Positions 32,737 to 41,787 of a DNA stretch of 44,024 nt are shown here, piece by piece. The DNA is taken from NCBI GenBank assembly GCA_910578575.1, contig CAJTQP010000015.1, positions 1 to 44,024 of the forward strand, written 5' to 3'. The notes under the pieces were generated by a model, which searched no databases, was not told the origin of the DNA, and was given only the letters and a program-made list of their open reading frames with translations. The DNA is from an uncultured Oscillospiraceae bacterium (GTDB taxonomy: Bacteria > Bacillota > Clostridia > Oscillospirales > Oscillospiraceae). Numbering within the stretch: the stretch's first letter is position 1; each line of letters begins with the position of its first letter. The translations under genes were made by a program, and so were the position numbers.

Positions 32737-33681
32737 ATGGCCGGGGTACTGGGGCTGGACACCAGCAACTACACCGCCTCCGCCGCCTGGTTTGACGGGA
32801 CCCAGGGGGACAACGTGGGCAAGCTCCTGGAAGTCCCCCAGGGCGCCCTGGGGCTGCGCCAGAGCGAGGCCCTGTTCCAGCATGTAAAGCGCCTGCCGGA
32901 GATCCTCTCCGCCTTAAAGGAGACGGGCCTGCCGGACAGGCTCACCGCCATCGGGGCCAGCACCCGCCCGCGGGAGGTGGAGGGCTCCTATATGCCCTGC
33001 TTCCTGGCGGGAAGCTCCCAGGGACAGGGGATGGCCCAAGTACTCTCCCTGCCCTTTTACCCCTGCTCTCACCAGCAGGGGCACATTGCCGCCGCAGCCT
33101 GGTCCGCCGGCCGGATGGACCTGTTGGACAGGCCCCATCTGGTGTGGCATCTCTCTGGCGGGACCACAGAGCTTCTGTACGTGCAGCCGGAGGGGGTCAG
33201 CGTCCAGGGGACGGTGATTGGCGGCAGCTCGGATATCTCCGCCGGCCAGCTCATCGACCGGACGGGGAAGCGCCTGGGATTGGCCTTCCCGGCGGGAAAG
33301 GCGGTGGACTCCCTCTCCCTCCAGGCCCAGAAGAAGGAGAGCTTTCCGGTGAAGGTAAAGGAGAGGCACTTTTCCCTCTCCGGTATCGAAAATAAAATGA
33401 ACGCCCTGGCGGAGCAGGGAAGGGCCCCGGAGGAGATCTGCTGGTATGTGCTCCAGTGTATCATCCGGGCAGTGGAGACCGCTACGAGGCAGGCGCTGGC
33501 GCAATACCCCGGCCTGCCGGTGCTCTGCGCCGGAGGGGTGGCCTCCAACGCCCTGCTGCGGGAGACCATGACCAGGGCTTGCCAGGCTATTTTTGCCCCG
33601 CCCCGCTTCTCCACAGACAACGCCATGGGTGTGGCCGTCCTCACCTGGAGGCGGCAGCAAGAGGAAGAGAACCATGACTGA
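32737..33681 (+). CDS. TsaD/Gcp-like (peptidase M22 family) paralogue
   Basis: This 314-residue ASKHA-fold protein begins VLGLDTSNYTASAAWFDG. It has the metal motif HQQGH (in PCSHQQGHIAAAAW), a phosphate loop LSGGTTELLYV and CAGGVASNALLRETM. It is shorter than TsaD and diverges around the start. It probably represents a second, Clostridia-specific M22 protein rather than the essential t6A enzyme. TsaB/TsaE are not nearby. The start is ATG two bases after nusB; xseA overlaps its end. Confidence 0.8.
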   Translation: MAGVLGLDTSNYTASAAWFDGTQGDNVGKLLEVPQGALGLRQSEALFQHVKRLPEILSALKETGLPDRLTAIGASTRPREVEGSYMPCFLAGSSQGQGMAQVLSLPFYPCSHQQGHIAAAAWSAGRMDLLDRPHLVWHLSGGTTELLYVQPEGVSVQGTVIGGSSDISAGQLIDRTGKRLGLAFPAGKAVDSLSLQAQKKESFPVKVKERHFSLSGIENKMNALAEQGRAPEEICWYVLQCIIRAVETATRQALAQYPGLPVLCAGGVASNALLRETMTRACQAIFAPPRFSTDNAMGVAVLTWRRQQEEENHD

Positions 33682-34894
33682 ACCCATTTCTGTCACCGCG
33701 CTGAACCGCTATGTCAAGCAGTTGTTGGACCGGGATGTGCTGCTGTCTCAGGTCCTGGTGCGCAGTGAGATTTCCAACTATAAAATGTATCCCTCCGGCC
33801 ACCACTATTTTTCCCTGAAAGACGCGGAGAGCAGTGTGCGCTGTGTCATGTTTCGGAGAGAGGCGGCCTCCCTGCGGTTTCGCCCGGAAAACGGGATGAA
33901 GGTGATCGTATCCGGAAGGGTGTCTGTGTTCCCGCGGGATGGGGCCTATCAGCTCTATTGCAACACCATGGTCCCCGACGGGGTGGGGGATTTGGCGGCG
34001 GCCTTTGAGCAGTTGAAAAACCGGCTCTATCAGGAGGGCCTGTTTGACCCCACCCATAAAAAACCCATCCCGGCCTATCCTAAGACCATTGCCCTGGTGA
34101 CGTCCCCTGCCGGGGCCGCAGTGCGGGACATGCTGCGCATCCTGGGGGCCCGCTATCCTCTGGCGAAGGTGCTGGTGGTTCCGGTGCGGGTCCAGGGGGA
34201 GGAGGCGCCGGGGGAGATCATCCAGGCCCTGGATTTGGTGAATGCCTGCCAAGCGGCAGACCTGATCATCACTGGCCGGGGCGGCGGCTCTATGGAGGAC
34301 CTGTGGGCGTTCAACGATGAAGGGGTGGCCAGGGCCATTTACCGCTCGCACATCCCCATCATCTCCGCCGTGGGCCATGAGCCGGATGTGACCATTGCCG
34401 ACTTCGTGGCAGATCTGCGGGCCGCCACCCCCTCCAATGGGGCGGAGCTGGCGGTGCCGGACCAGGGGGAGCTGCGGGAGACCCTGCTCCACCAATATGC
34501 CCGGCTGCAAAAGGGGATGGAGCGAAGCCTGCAAGGCCGCCGGGAGCGCTTGACGCGCCTGTCCAGCAGCCCCTTCCTGCGCTCCCCCATCCGGCCCATC
34601 CAGGAAAAACGCATGGCCCTGGATTATCTGCACCAACGCCTGCTCCACAGTGGGGAGCGGCGTGTGGGGGCAGAGCGGGAACGCCTGGGCCGTCTGGCCG
34701 CGGGGCTGGACGCCCTGAGCCCCTTTAAGGTCCTGGGCCGGGGCTATGCCATCACGCAGACAGACGACGGCAGCGTCGTCTCCACCATAGAACAGGTGGC
34801 CCTGGGGGAGACTCTCCAAGTCCGCCTGGCAGACGGGACCCTGCACTGTACCGCCCAGGGAAAGGAGAAACACAAATGGCAGAAAAAAAGCTGA
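33674..34894 (+). CDS. xseA: Exodeoxyribonuclease VII large subunit
   Basis: The 406-residue nuclease subunit degrades single-stranded DNA from both ends. An N-terminal OB fold (SVTALNRYVKQLLDRD, VRSEISNYKMYPSGHHYFSL) is followed by the catalytic core. The core has VTSPAGAAVRDML, IITGRGGGSMEDLWAFNDE, ISAVGHEPDVTIADFVADLRA and TPSNGAELAVP. The C-terminal VLGRGYAITQ is diagnostic. ATG 33674 overlaps the M22 gene by eight bases; xseB overlaps its end by 19 bases. Confidence 0.96.
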   Translation: MTEPISVTALNRYVKQLLDRDVLLSQVLVRSEISNYKMYPSGHHYFSLKDAESSVRCVMFRREAASLRFRPENGMKVIVSGRVSVFPRDGAYQLYCNTMVPDGVGDLAAAFEQLKNRLYQEGLFDPTHKKPIPAYPKTIALVTSPAGAAVRDMLRILGARYPLAKVLVVPVRVQGEEAPGEIIQALDLVNACQAADLIITGRGGGSMEDLWAFNDEGVARAIYRSHIPIISAVGHEPDVTIADFVADLRAATPSNGAELAVPDQGELRETLLHQYARLQKGMERSLQGRRERLTRLSSSPFLRSPIRPIQEKRMALDYLHQRLLHSGERRVGAERERLGRLAAGLDALSPFKVLGRGYAITQTDDGSVVSTIEQVALGETLQVRLADGTLHCTAQGKEKHKWQKKS

Positions 34895-35109
34895 GCTTCG
34901 AGGAGGCCATGGCCCGCCTGGAGGCCATCGTGGCCCAGTTGGAGGCGGGGGAACAGCCCTTGGAGCAGTCCCTGTCCCTCTATGAGGAGGGGGCCAAGCT
35001 GATGAAGCAGTGTACCGCCCTGCTGGACAAGGCGGAGCAGAAGGTGATGAAGCTGCGCCTGGCAGAGACTGGCGAGCTGGAAGAAGTCCCCTTCCTACCC
35101 AAGGAGTGA
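34876..35109 (+). CDS. xseB: Exodeoxyribonuclease VII small subunit
   Basis: This 77-residue helical protein begins LSFEEAMARLEAIVAQLEAG and continues with QPLEQSLSLYEEGAKLMKQC, the XseB pattern. It overlaps xseA and ends four bases before ispA. The C-terminal tail ends in an acidic, Pro-containing stretch. Confidence 0.96.
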   Translation: MAEKKLSFEEAMARLEAIVAQLEAGEQPLEQSLSLYEEGAKLMKQCTALLDKAEQKVMKLRLAETGELEEVPFLPKE

Positions 35110-35113
35110 GCGT

Positions 35114-35986
35114 ATGGAATTTTCCCAACAACTTGCCGCCCATCAGGCGCGCATCGAGGAGGCCCTGGCGGCCTGTGTGCAAGAATTTCCCGCCCACGGC
35201 CAACTGAAGGAGGCCATGGGCTATAGTCTGCTTTCGGGAGGAAAGCGCATCCGCCCGGTGCTGGTGCTGGAGGTCTGCCGCCTGTTTGGCGGCCAGGTGG
35301 AACAGGCGCTTCCCTTTGCCTGCGCCTTGGAGATGGTGCATACCTATTCCCTCATCCACGACGACCTGCCCTGCATGGACGACGACGACCTGCGCCGGGG
35401 CAAGCCCACCTGCCACAAGGTCTATGGGGAGGCCCTAGCGGTGCTGGCTGGAGACGGCCTACTCACCGCAGCCTTTGGGGTGCTCAGCGGCGCGGCCCTC
35501 GCTCCAGAGCAGATTTGCCGGGGGACAGCCTGCCTGGCCAAAGCCGCCGGCCCCGCCGGTATGGTAGGCGGCCAGGTTTTGGACCTTTTGGGGGAGGGGA
35601 AGGATCTGGAGTACCAGGAGATCGTCGCCATAGAATCCCTAAAAACCGGCTGCATGATCGAGGCAGCCGCCCGGCTGGGGGCCATTGCCGCCGGGAGTAC
35701 CCAGGCCCAGGAAGAGGCCGCTGCGGACTATGCCAGAAAGATCGGCCTGGCGTTTCAGGTCCGAGATGATGTGCTGGATGTTCTGGGAGACCAGGAGGAG
35801 TTGGGGAAACCCATCGGCTCCGACCAGGAAAAGGAAAAGTCCACCTTCGTGGCGCTGAAAGGCGTGGAGGCCTGCGAGCGCTTGATCCAGGAACTGACCC
35901 AGGCGGCGGTGGAACAGCTTCGGCCCTATCCTGGCAGTGGATTTCTCTGTAGCCTTGCCCGGCAGTTGGCCAGCCGGACCAAGTAA
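35114..35986 (+). CDS. ispA: Farnesyl/geranyl diphosphate synthase (polyprenyl synthetase)
   Basis: This 290-residue trans-prenyltransferase condenses isopentenyl diphosphate with allylic diphosphates. It contains GGKRIRPVLVLE, the first Asp-rich motif DDLPCMDDDDLRRG and the second motif RDDVLDVLGD with GKPIGSDQ. The pattern fits IspA-type farnesyl synthases. It neighbours xseB and dxs, a classic Gram-positive cluster that places precursor supply and prenyl elongation together. Confidence 0.95.
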   Translation: MEFSQQLAAHQARIEEALAACVQEFPAHGQLKEAMGYSLLSGGKRIRPVLVLEVCRLFGGQVEQALPFACALEMVHTYSLIHDDLPCMDDDDLRRGKPTCHKVYGEALAVLAGDGLLTAAFGVLSGAALAPEQICRGTACLAKAAGPAGMVGGQVLDLLGEGKDLEYQEIVAIESLKTGCMIEAAARLGAIAAGSTQAQEEAAADYARKIGLAFQVRDDVLDVLGDQEELGKPIGSDQEKEKSTFVALKGVEACERLIQELTQAAVEQLRPYPGSGFLCSLARQLASRTK

Positions 35987-36000
35987 GGAGGCGGCTAGTT

Positions 36001-37880
36001 TTGAACCAACGGGAGGAATTCCCTTCGTTACATGGAATCAGCGACCGGGAGGCGGAGGAGATCTGCCAGACCCTGCGCCGCCGGATCGTGGATGTGGTGT
36101 CCCAGACAGGGGCCATCTGGCCTCCAACCTGGGGGTGGTGGAGCTGACGGTGGCTCTCCACCGAGTCTACGACACCGGGCGGGACCGCCTGGTCTTTGAC
36201 GTGGGACACCAATGTTATGTACACAAAATGCTCACCGGACGCAACGGGCGCATGGAGACCCTTCGGGCCCTGGGGGGCATCGCGGGCTTTCCCAAGCCCT
36301 CGGAATCCAAGCACGACGCCTGCATTTCCGGCCACGCCTCCACGGCGGTGTCCACCGCCTTGGGGATGGCCATTGCCCGGACCCGGCTGAAGGAGGACTA
36401 CCGGGTGGTGGCCCTGCTAGGGGATGGCTCCCTCACCGGGGGATTGTCCTATGAGGGCCTCTCCATGGCCGGGCAGCGGGGAGAGCCCATGGTGGTCATC
36501 CTCAACGACAACGGCATGTCCATCGACGCCAGCATGGGGGGCGTGGCCCAACATCTGGCCCGGCAGCGGCTGAAGCCCCAGTACCTCCAGGCCAAGGAAA
36601 TCTATCGTAAGATCATGCTGGCCACCCCGCCGGGGCGGGCGGTCTACCGCTTCCTCCACAAGGTCAAAGAGGGGATCAAAGCCAGTATGCTCCCCGGCGG
36701 GATGTTTGAGAATATGGGCTTTCGGTATATGGGCCCGGTAGACGGGCACGATGTAAAGGGATTGACCCGTATCCTGCGCTATGCCGCCACTGTGGATGGC
36801 CCGGTGCTTCTCCATGTGAAGACCACCAAGGGGAAGGGCTACGGTCCGGCAGAACGCACGCCAGATACCTTTCACGGCACCGGCCCCTTCCAGGTGGAGG
36901 ATGGCGCCCTATTGAAGGGCAGCAGCGGGGAGAGCTTTTCCGCTCGCTTTGGTGCGGAGCTCCAGCGCTTGGCGGAGGAGGATTCGCGCATCTGCGCCAT
37001 CACGGCCGCGATGACCGGCGGGACAGGCCTGGCGGGGTTTGCCGAACAGTTCCCCCAGCGCTTTTTCGATGTGGGGATTGCCGAGGGCCATGCGGTGACC
37101 ATGGCGGCGGGGATGGCGAAACAGGGGCTCCTCCCTGTGTTTGCCGTGTACTCCACGTTCTTTCAACGCAGTTACGATATGCTTCTCCACGATGTGGCCA
37201 TTGACAAGCTCCACGTGGTATTCTGTGTGGACCGGGCGGGCCTGGTGGGGGACGACGGAGAGACCCACCACGGCCTGTTCGATGCCGCATTCTTAAAAAC
37301 CATACCGGGGATCACGGTGCTGTGTCCGGCCAGTTTGGCCGAGCTTTCCGTCATGCTGCGGCGGGCGGTGTATGAGATTTCCGGCCCGGTGGCGGTGCGG
37401 TATCCCCGCGGTGGGGAGAACCACTATAGCGAGGACCACAGCCAGGACCCAGCCTGTGTCCTCCGGGAGGGCAGAGACCTCACCCTGGTGAGCTTCGGGA
37501 CCCTCACTGGCAGCATTCTCCTCACGGCCCAACGGCTGCGGCGGGACGGCATCTCCGCCCAGGTCATCAAGCTCAATGAAATCGCGCCCCTGCCCAAGGA
37601 GGCGGTGCTCCACTCCCTCCGGGAGACCGGGCGGCTGTTGGTGGCCCAGGAGTGCGCGGAACCCGGCAGTCCCGGAGAGGGGCTTTTGGCGGCGGTCGCC
37701 GCCGCAGGTATCCCATTAAAAGCGGCTGCACTGTGCTCCTGTGGAGACGGCTTCGTCACCCACGGGACCGTCCCACAACTGCGGGAGCGGTGCGGCTTGG
37801 ACTTGGAGTCCCTTTATCAAAAAGCGCGGGAGGTGGCCGCCTATGGCAGCGAAAAAACGTCTGGATGTCCTGCTCACTGA
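36001..37880 (+). pseudogene. dxs: 1-deoxy-D-xylulose-5-phosphate synthase, with one-base frameshift
   Basis: Dxs makes the first MEP-pathway intermediate from pyruvate and glyceraldehyde-3-phosphate with thiamine diphosphate. The N-terminal piece starts at TTG 36001 (GGAGG nine bases upstream) and reads LHGISDREAEEICQTL...VVSQTG. The rest resumes in the -1 frame as GHLASNLGVVELT and runs to 37880, with GDGSLTGGLSYEG, ILNDNGMSID and HDVKGL. The break is at four G (36109-36112); five G would restore QTGGHLASN, the conserved family sequence. Otherwise the gene looks intact, so a sequencing error is as likely as true inactivation. Confidence 0.85.
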
Positions 37881-38658
37881 GCGGGGGCTGGCGGAGAGCC
37901 GGCAGAAGGCCCAGGCGATCATCATGGCCGGGCAGGTGTTTTGGGCGGACAAACGGATGGATAAGGCCGGCGCCGCCGTGCCGGAGGACGCCCAGTTGGA
38001 GATCCGGGGCCAGACCCTGCGCTATGTGAGCCGGGGTGGGTTGAAGCTGGAAAAAGCCATGTCCAGCTTTCAACTGCCTGACCTGAATGGGGCCGTGGCC
38101 ATTGATGCCGGGGCCTCCACCGGGGGCTTTACCGACTGTATGCTCCAGAACGGCGCGGCAAAGGTGTATGCTGTGGACGTGGGCTATGGCCAACTGGCCT
38201 GGAGCCTACGGCAAGACCCCCGTGTGGTGTGTATGGAGCGCACCAACGTGCGCTATCTTACCCAGGAACAGATCCCCGAACCGCTGGATTTCGGCAGCGT
38301 AGATGTCTCCTTCATCTCCCTGCGGCTGATTTTGCCTGCTCTGCGCCCCTTGATGAAGGAGAGCGGGGAGCTGGTCTGCCTCATCAAGCCCCAGTTTGAG
38401 GCGGGGAGAGAAAAGGTGGGGAAGAAGGGGGTCGTCCGGGACCGGGCGGTACACCTGGAGGTCCTGGATCAGTTTTTCCGCCATGCGGCAGACTGTGATT
38501 TTTTTGTGAAAGATGTGACCTTTTCCCCCATCCGGGGGCCAGAGGGCAATATTGAATATTTGGGCCATCTGACCGTGCGGGAGCAGCCCCCTTATTCGGG
38601 GGACCTAAAAGCACTGGTGGAGGCTTCGCACCAGAACTTGGAGGAGACCGCACCATGA
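37843..38658 (+). CDS. tlyA: TlyA-family rRNA 2'-O-methyltransferase
   Basis: The 271-residue protein has an N-terminal S4 RNA-binding domain (KKRLDVLLTERGLAESRQKA). An FtsJ-like methyltransferase domain follows, with AIDAGASTGGFTDCMLQNGA as the cofactor site, then DVSFISLRLILPAL and LIKPQFEAGRE. TlyA methylates cytidines in 16S/23S rRNA and has also been called hemolysin. ATG 37843 follows GGGAGGTGG and lies inside the end of dxs. Confidence 0.94.
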   Translation: MAAKKRLDVLLTERGLAESRQKAQAIIMAGQVFWADKRMDKAGAAVPEDAQLEIRGQTLRYVSRGGLKLEKAMSSFQLPDLNGAVAIDAGASTGGFTDCMLQNGAAKVYAVDVGYGQLAWSLRQDPRVVCMERTNVRYLTQEQIPEPLDFGSVDVSFISLRLILPALRPLMKESGELVCLIKPQFEAGREKVGKKGVVRDRAVHLEVLDQFFRHAADCDFFVKDVTFSPIRGPEGNIEYLGHLTVREQPPYSGDLKALVEASHQNLEETAP

Positions 38659-39530
38659 AGATCATTTTGTGCCCCAATCCCTTCCGCGACAAGGGCCTGA
38701 AAGCGGCGGGGGAAGCCCAACGCCTGCTCACGGCCGCCGGAGCAAGCTGTGAGTTCTGCTTTCCCTTTCCCGTGGAACCCTCCCATTTGAACACCTTGCC
38801 TTCGGGCATCAAAATCAAGGAGATGAAGGCGGAGCTGCCGAACGCTGATTTCCTGGTCTGCTTTGGGGGGGATGGCACCATCCTCCATGCGGCCAAGGAT
38901 GCCAGCAGCTTCGGGGTGCCCATCATCGGCGTGAACATGGGCAGCGTGGGCTTCATGGCGGAGTTGGAGCAGAACGAGATCTCCAAGCTGAAACGCTTGG
39001 TGGGCGGCGAATACGCCATGGAAAACCGGATGCTCCTGGATGTAAAGGTCCTGCGGGAGGGGCGGGCCCTCTTCCGCAGCACGGCCCTCAACGACGCGGT
39101 GATTACCAAAGGTGCTGTGGCACGGGTGATCGATTTACAGCTCTTTGGGGATAAGAGCCGGATCTGCAACATCTATGGGGATGGGGTCATCATGGCCACC
39201 CCCACCGGTTCCACAGCCTATTCCCTCTCCGCAGGGGGGCCCATTGTGGAGCCCATGGCGGAGAACATCATCATGACCCCCATCAGTGCCCACACCCTGC
39301 AAGCTAAGGCCATGGTGCTGGACAAAAACCGGCTCATTGACGTGGTGCTGCCCAAGAACAGCCGGAAGACGGCCTACCTCTCTGTGGACGGGGGCAAGGC
39401 CTTTAAGCTCTACCCAGGGGATACCGTACAGGTCGCCCGTTCCCGCCGCTCCCTGCGCCTGGTGAAGCTGTCGGACAAAAGCTTCTACGAGGTGCTCAAC
39501 CGCAAGCTTGAGAGGAGGATCAGACTATGA
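38655..39530 (+). CDS. nadK: NAD kinase
   Basis: The 291-residue enzyme phosphorylates NAD to NADP. It has the catalytic FGGDGTILHAAKD and INMGSVGFMAELE-like VNMGSVGFMAELE. GDGVIMATPTGSTAYSLSAGGP and PISAHTLQAKAMVL are also characteristic. It overlaps tlyA by ATGA and argR by ATGA. NADP supply is relevant to the predicted NADP(H)-linked module of the hydrogenase, though that is only a metabolic connection. Confidence 0.96.
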   Translation: MKIILCPNPFRDKGLKAAGEAQRLLTAAGASCEFCFPFPVEPSHLNTLPSGIKIKEMKAELPNADFLVCFGGDGTILHAAKDASSFGVPIIGVNMGSVGFMAELEQNEISKLKRLVGGEYAMENRMLLDVKVLREGRALFRSTALNDAVITKGAVARVIDLQLFGDKSRICNIYGDGVIMATPTGSTAYSLSAGGPIVEPMAENIIMTPISAHTLQAKAMVLDKNRLIDVVLPKNSRKTAYLSVDGGKAFKLYPGDTVQVARSRRSLRLVKLSDKSFYEVLNRKLERRIRL

Positions 39531-39991
39531 AGGCCAAACGACACGCTGAGATCCTTTCCATCATCCAGGAATATGATATCGAGACCCAGGATCAGTTGCT
39601 GGACAAGCTGCGGGAGAAGGGGATGAAATCCACCCAGGCCACCATCTCCAGGGACATCAAGGAGCTCCATCTGGTGAAGGAGCTCACCGGCCAGGGGACC
39701 TACCGCTACGCGGTCAGCGAGCGCAAAAGCTCCCTGAACGTGGCAGGGAGGCTGAACAACATCTTTCGGGAGAGCGTGACCACCTTCGACAGTGCCCAGA
39801 ACATTGTGGTGCTCAAGACCATGCCGGGCCTGGCCTCCGCCGCCTGCTCGGCGCTGGACGGGATGCAGCTGCCCAACATGGTGGGCAGCTTGGCGGGGGA
39901 TGATACCGCCATCCTCATCATGCGCACCACCAAGGACGCGGAGGATCTGTGCCTGTCCATTGTGAAGATGCTGGATAAATTGGAAAATTAG
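39527..39991 (+). CDS. argR: Arginine repressor ArgR
   Basis: The 154-residue regulator has an N-terminal winged helix (RHAEILSIIQEYDIETQDQL and STQATISRDIKELHL). Its C-terminal arginine-binding domain has SALDGMQLPNMVGSLAGDDT, including the GD-D ligand residues. It works as a hexamer on ARG boxes when arginine is present. The tlyA-nadK-argR-recN order is a conserved Gram-positive cluster. Confidence 0.96.
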   Translation: MKAKRHAEILSIIQEYDIETQDQLLDKLREKGMKSTQATISRDIKELHLVKELTGQGTYRYAVSERKSSLNVAGRLNNIFRESVTTFDSAQNIVVLKTMPGLASAACSALDGMQLPNMVGSLAGDDTAILIMRTTKDAEDLCLSIVKMLDKLEN

Positions 39992-40035
39992 GCGAAGCCC
40001 CGACATCCGCTGGGCTTCAGCCAGGAAAAAGGGGG

Positions 40036-41739
40036 ATGGAGACTTTGCTTTCTCTGCTCCATATTGAAAATATCGCCCTCATCGACCAGGCGGACCTCTC
40101 CTTCGGCCCCGGCTTCAACGTGCTCACCGGTGAGACCGGTGCGGGAAAGTCCATCATCATCGACGCCATCGGCGCGGTGATGGGGGAGCGCACCAGCCGG
40201 GACCTGATCCGCAGCGGGGAGAAGTCCGCCCTGGTGACGGCCCTGTTTCAGGACCTGCCCCAACTGCCCTGGTTTGCGGAGAACGGCATCGCCCCGGATG
40301 AGAACGGGGAGCTGTTGATCTCCCGAAAGATTCAGGGGGACGGGAAAAATATCTGCCGGGTGGGGGGCGTACCCTGTACTGTGCAGCAATTAAAGTCCCT
40401 GGGGGGACAATTGATCGACATCCACGGCCAACACGACGGCCAGCAGCTGCTGGACGAGACCTGCCACCTGGGCTATCTGGACAGCTTCGGCGGCCTGGCC
40501 CAGGCGTTGGCGGACTACCAAAAGGACTATGACGCCCTGTCCGCCCTGCGCCGCCAACTGGCCTCCTTAGAGATGGACGAGGCGGAGAAGGCCCGGCGGA
40601 TCGACTCCCTCCAGTTTCAGATCACAGAGCTGGAGCGGGCAGAGCTCCACGCCGGGGAGGAGGAGGAGCTGGCAGAGCGCAAGGCCCTCCTGCGCAGCGC
40701 AGACCAGCTTATGGCCGCAGTGGAGGGGGCCAGTCAGGCCCTGTTTGGCGGCGACGATGGGGATGGGGCTGTGGGCCTCATGGCAGAGGCGGAAGGAGAA
40801 CTCTCCCGCGTTTCTGCTCTGTCAGAGGAGCTGGGGGAGCTGGCCGGGGTGCTGACGGAACTGCGCTGCGGCGCGGAGGACGCGGCGGAACGCCTGCGGG
40901 AGCTGCGCCGGGGCTTTGATTTCTCCCCCCAGGAGTTGGACGAGGTGGAGAGCCGCTTGGATCTGCTCTACCGCCTGAAAAAGAAGTATGGCGCCACCAC
41001 GGCGGAGATGCTGGACTATCTGGAGCGCAGCCGGGAGGAGCTGGAGCGCATCCAGTTGGCCGGCGAGAGCATAGCCAAGCTGGAGAAAAAGCAGGCCAAG
41101 CTGCTGGAGGGGGTCCGGAACAAGGCCCAGGCCCTTTCCGCCCAGCGCAAGGAGGCGGCCCAAGCCCTCCGGGAGCGTATCCAGACGGAGCTGCGGCAGT
41201 TGGATATGCCAAAGGTCCGCTTTGAAACGGACTTTGCCCCCAAAGCCGGGCAGCTTGGCCTGGACGAGACGGGGATGGACGAGGTGCGCTTTCTCATGTC
41301 CGCCAACGTGGGGGAGGATCTGAAGCCCATTGCCAAGGTGGCCTCCGGCGGCGAGCTCAGCCGCATCATGCTGGCCCTGAAAAACGTCCTGGCGGAAAAC
41401 GATAGCATCATGACCTTGATCTTTGACGAGGTAGATGCTGGCATCAGCGGCAGGGCGGCAGGGAAGGTGGCGGAAAAAATGAGCGCCCTGTCCGCAGGTA
41501 GCCAGGTGCTGTGCGTCACCCACCTGGCTCAGATCGCCGCCATGGCGGACGCCCACTTCTCCGTACAGAAGGAGGAGCGGGGAGGCCGGACCTATACGGA
41601 CGTGGCAGTTCTGGACCGGGACGGACGCCGCCAGGAATTGGCCCGGCTCACCGGGGGCGCTTCCATCTCTGCCGCCATCCTAGAGGGGGCGGAGGCGCTG
41701 CTGCAAGAGGCCGAGGCCTACCGGGCGGCGCGCGGTTAA
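40036..41739 (+). CDS. recN: DNA repair protein RecN
   Basis: This 567-residue SMC-like ATPase acts in double-strand break repair. It shows Walker A LTGETGAGKSIIIDAIG, an IDIHGQHDGQQLLD motif typical of RecN, and long coiled-coil arms (about residues 150-370). The C-terminal signature VASGGELSRIMLALK and Walker B FDEVDAGISG follow. Length matches the family. An AGGA site precedes the ATG; a short GC hairpin lies between argR and recN. Confidence 0.96.
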   Translation: METLLSLLHIENIALIDQADLSFGPGFNVLTGETGAGKSIIIDAIGAVMGERTSRDLIRSGEKSALVTALFQDLPQLPWFAENGIAPDENGELLISRKIQGDGKNICRVGGVPCTVQQLKSLGGQLIDIHGQHDGQQLLDETCHLGYLDSFGGLAQALADYQKDYDALSALRRQLASLEMDEAEKARRIDSLQFQITELERAELHAGEEEELAERKALLRSADQLMAAVEGASQALFGGDDGDGAVGLMAEAEGELSRVSALSEELGELAGVLTELRCGAEDAAERLRELRRGFDFSPQELDEVESRLDLLYRLKKKYGATTAEMLDYLERSREELERIQLAGESIAKLEKKQAKLLEGVRNKAQALSAQRKEAAQALRERIQTELRQLDMPKVRFETDFAPKAGQLGLDETGMDEVRFLMSANVGEDLKPIAKVASGGELSRIMLALKNVLAENDSIMTLIFDEVDAGISGRAAGKVAEKMSALSAGSQVLCVTHLAQIAAMADAHFSVQKEERGGRTYTDVAVLDRDGRRQELARLTGGASISAAILEGAEALLQEAEAYRAARG

Positions 41740-41787
41740 GAGAACAAGACAACATGGTTGTAATCAGAAAAAGGAGAGACGAAACCG

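Noticed and set aside
33641..35416. Minus-strand open frame of 591 codons across xseA, xseB and ispA
   Set aside because: It spans three well-supported plus-strand genes and has no domain pattern.
35937..36110. In-frame 5' extension of the downstream dxs frame to 35937
   Set aside because: That stretch codes unrelated Pro/Gly-rich residues over the end of ispA, whereas the other frame gives the true Dxs N-terminus up to the G-run.
41740..41787. Possible T-box upstream of tyrS
   Set aside because: The gap is only 48 bases with no T-box sequence or terminator pair.
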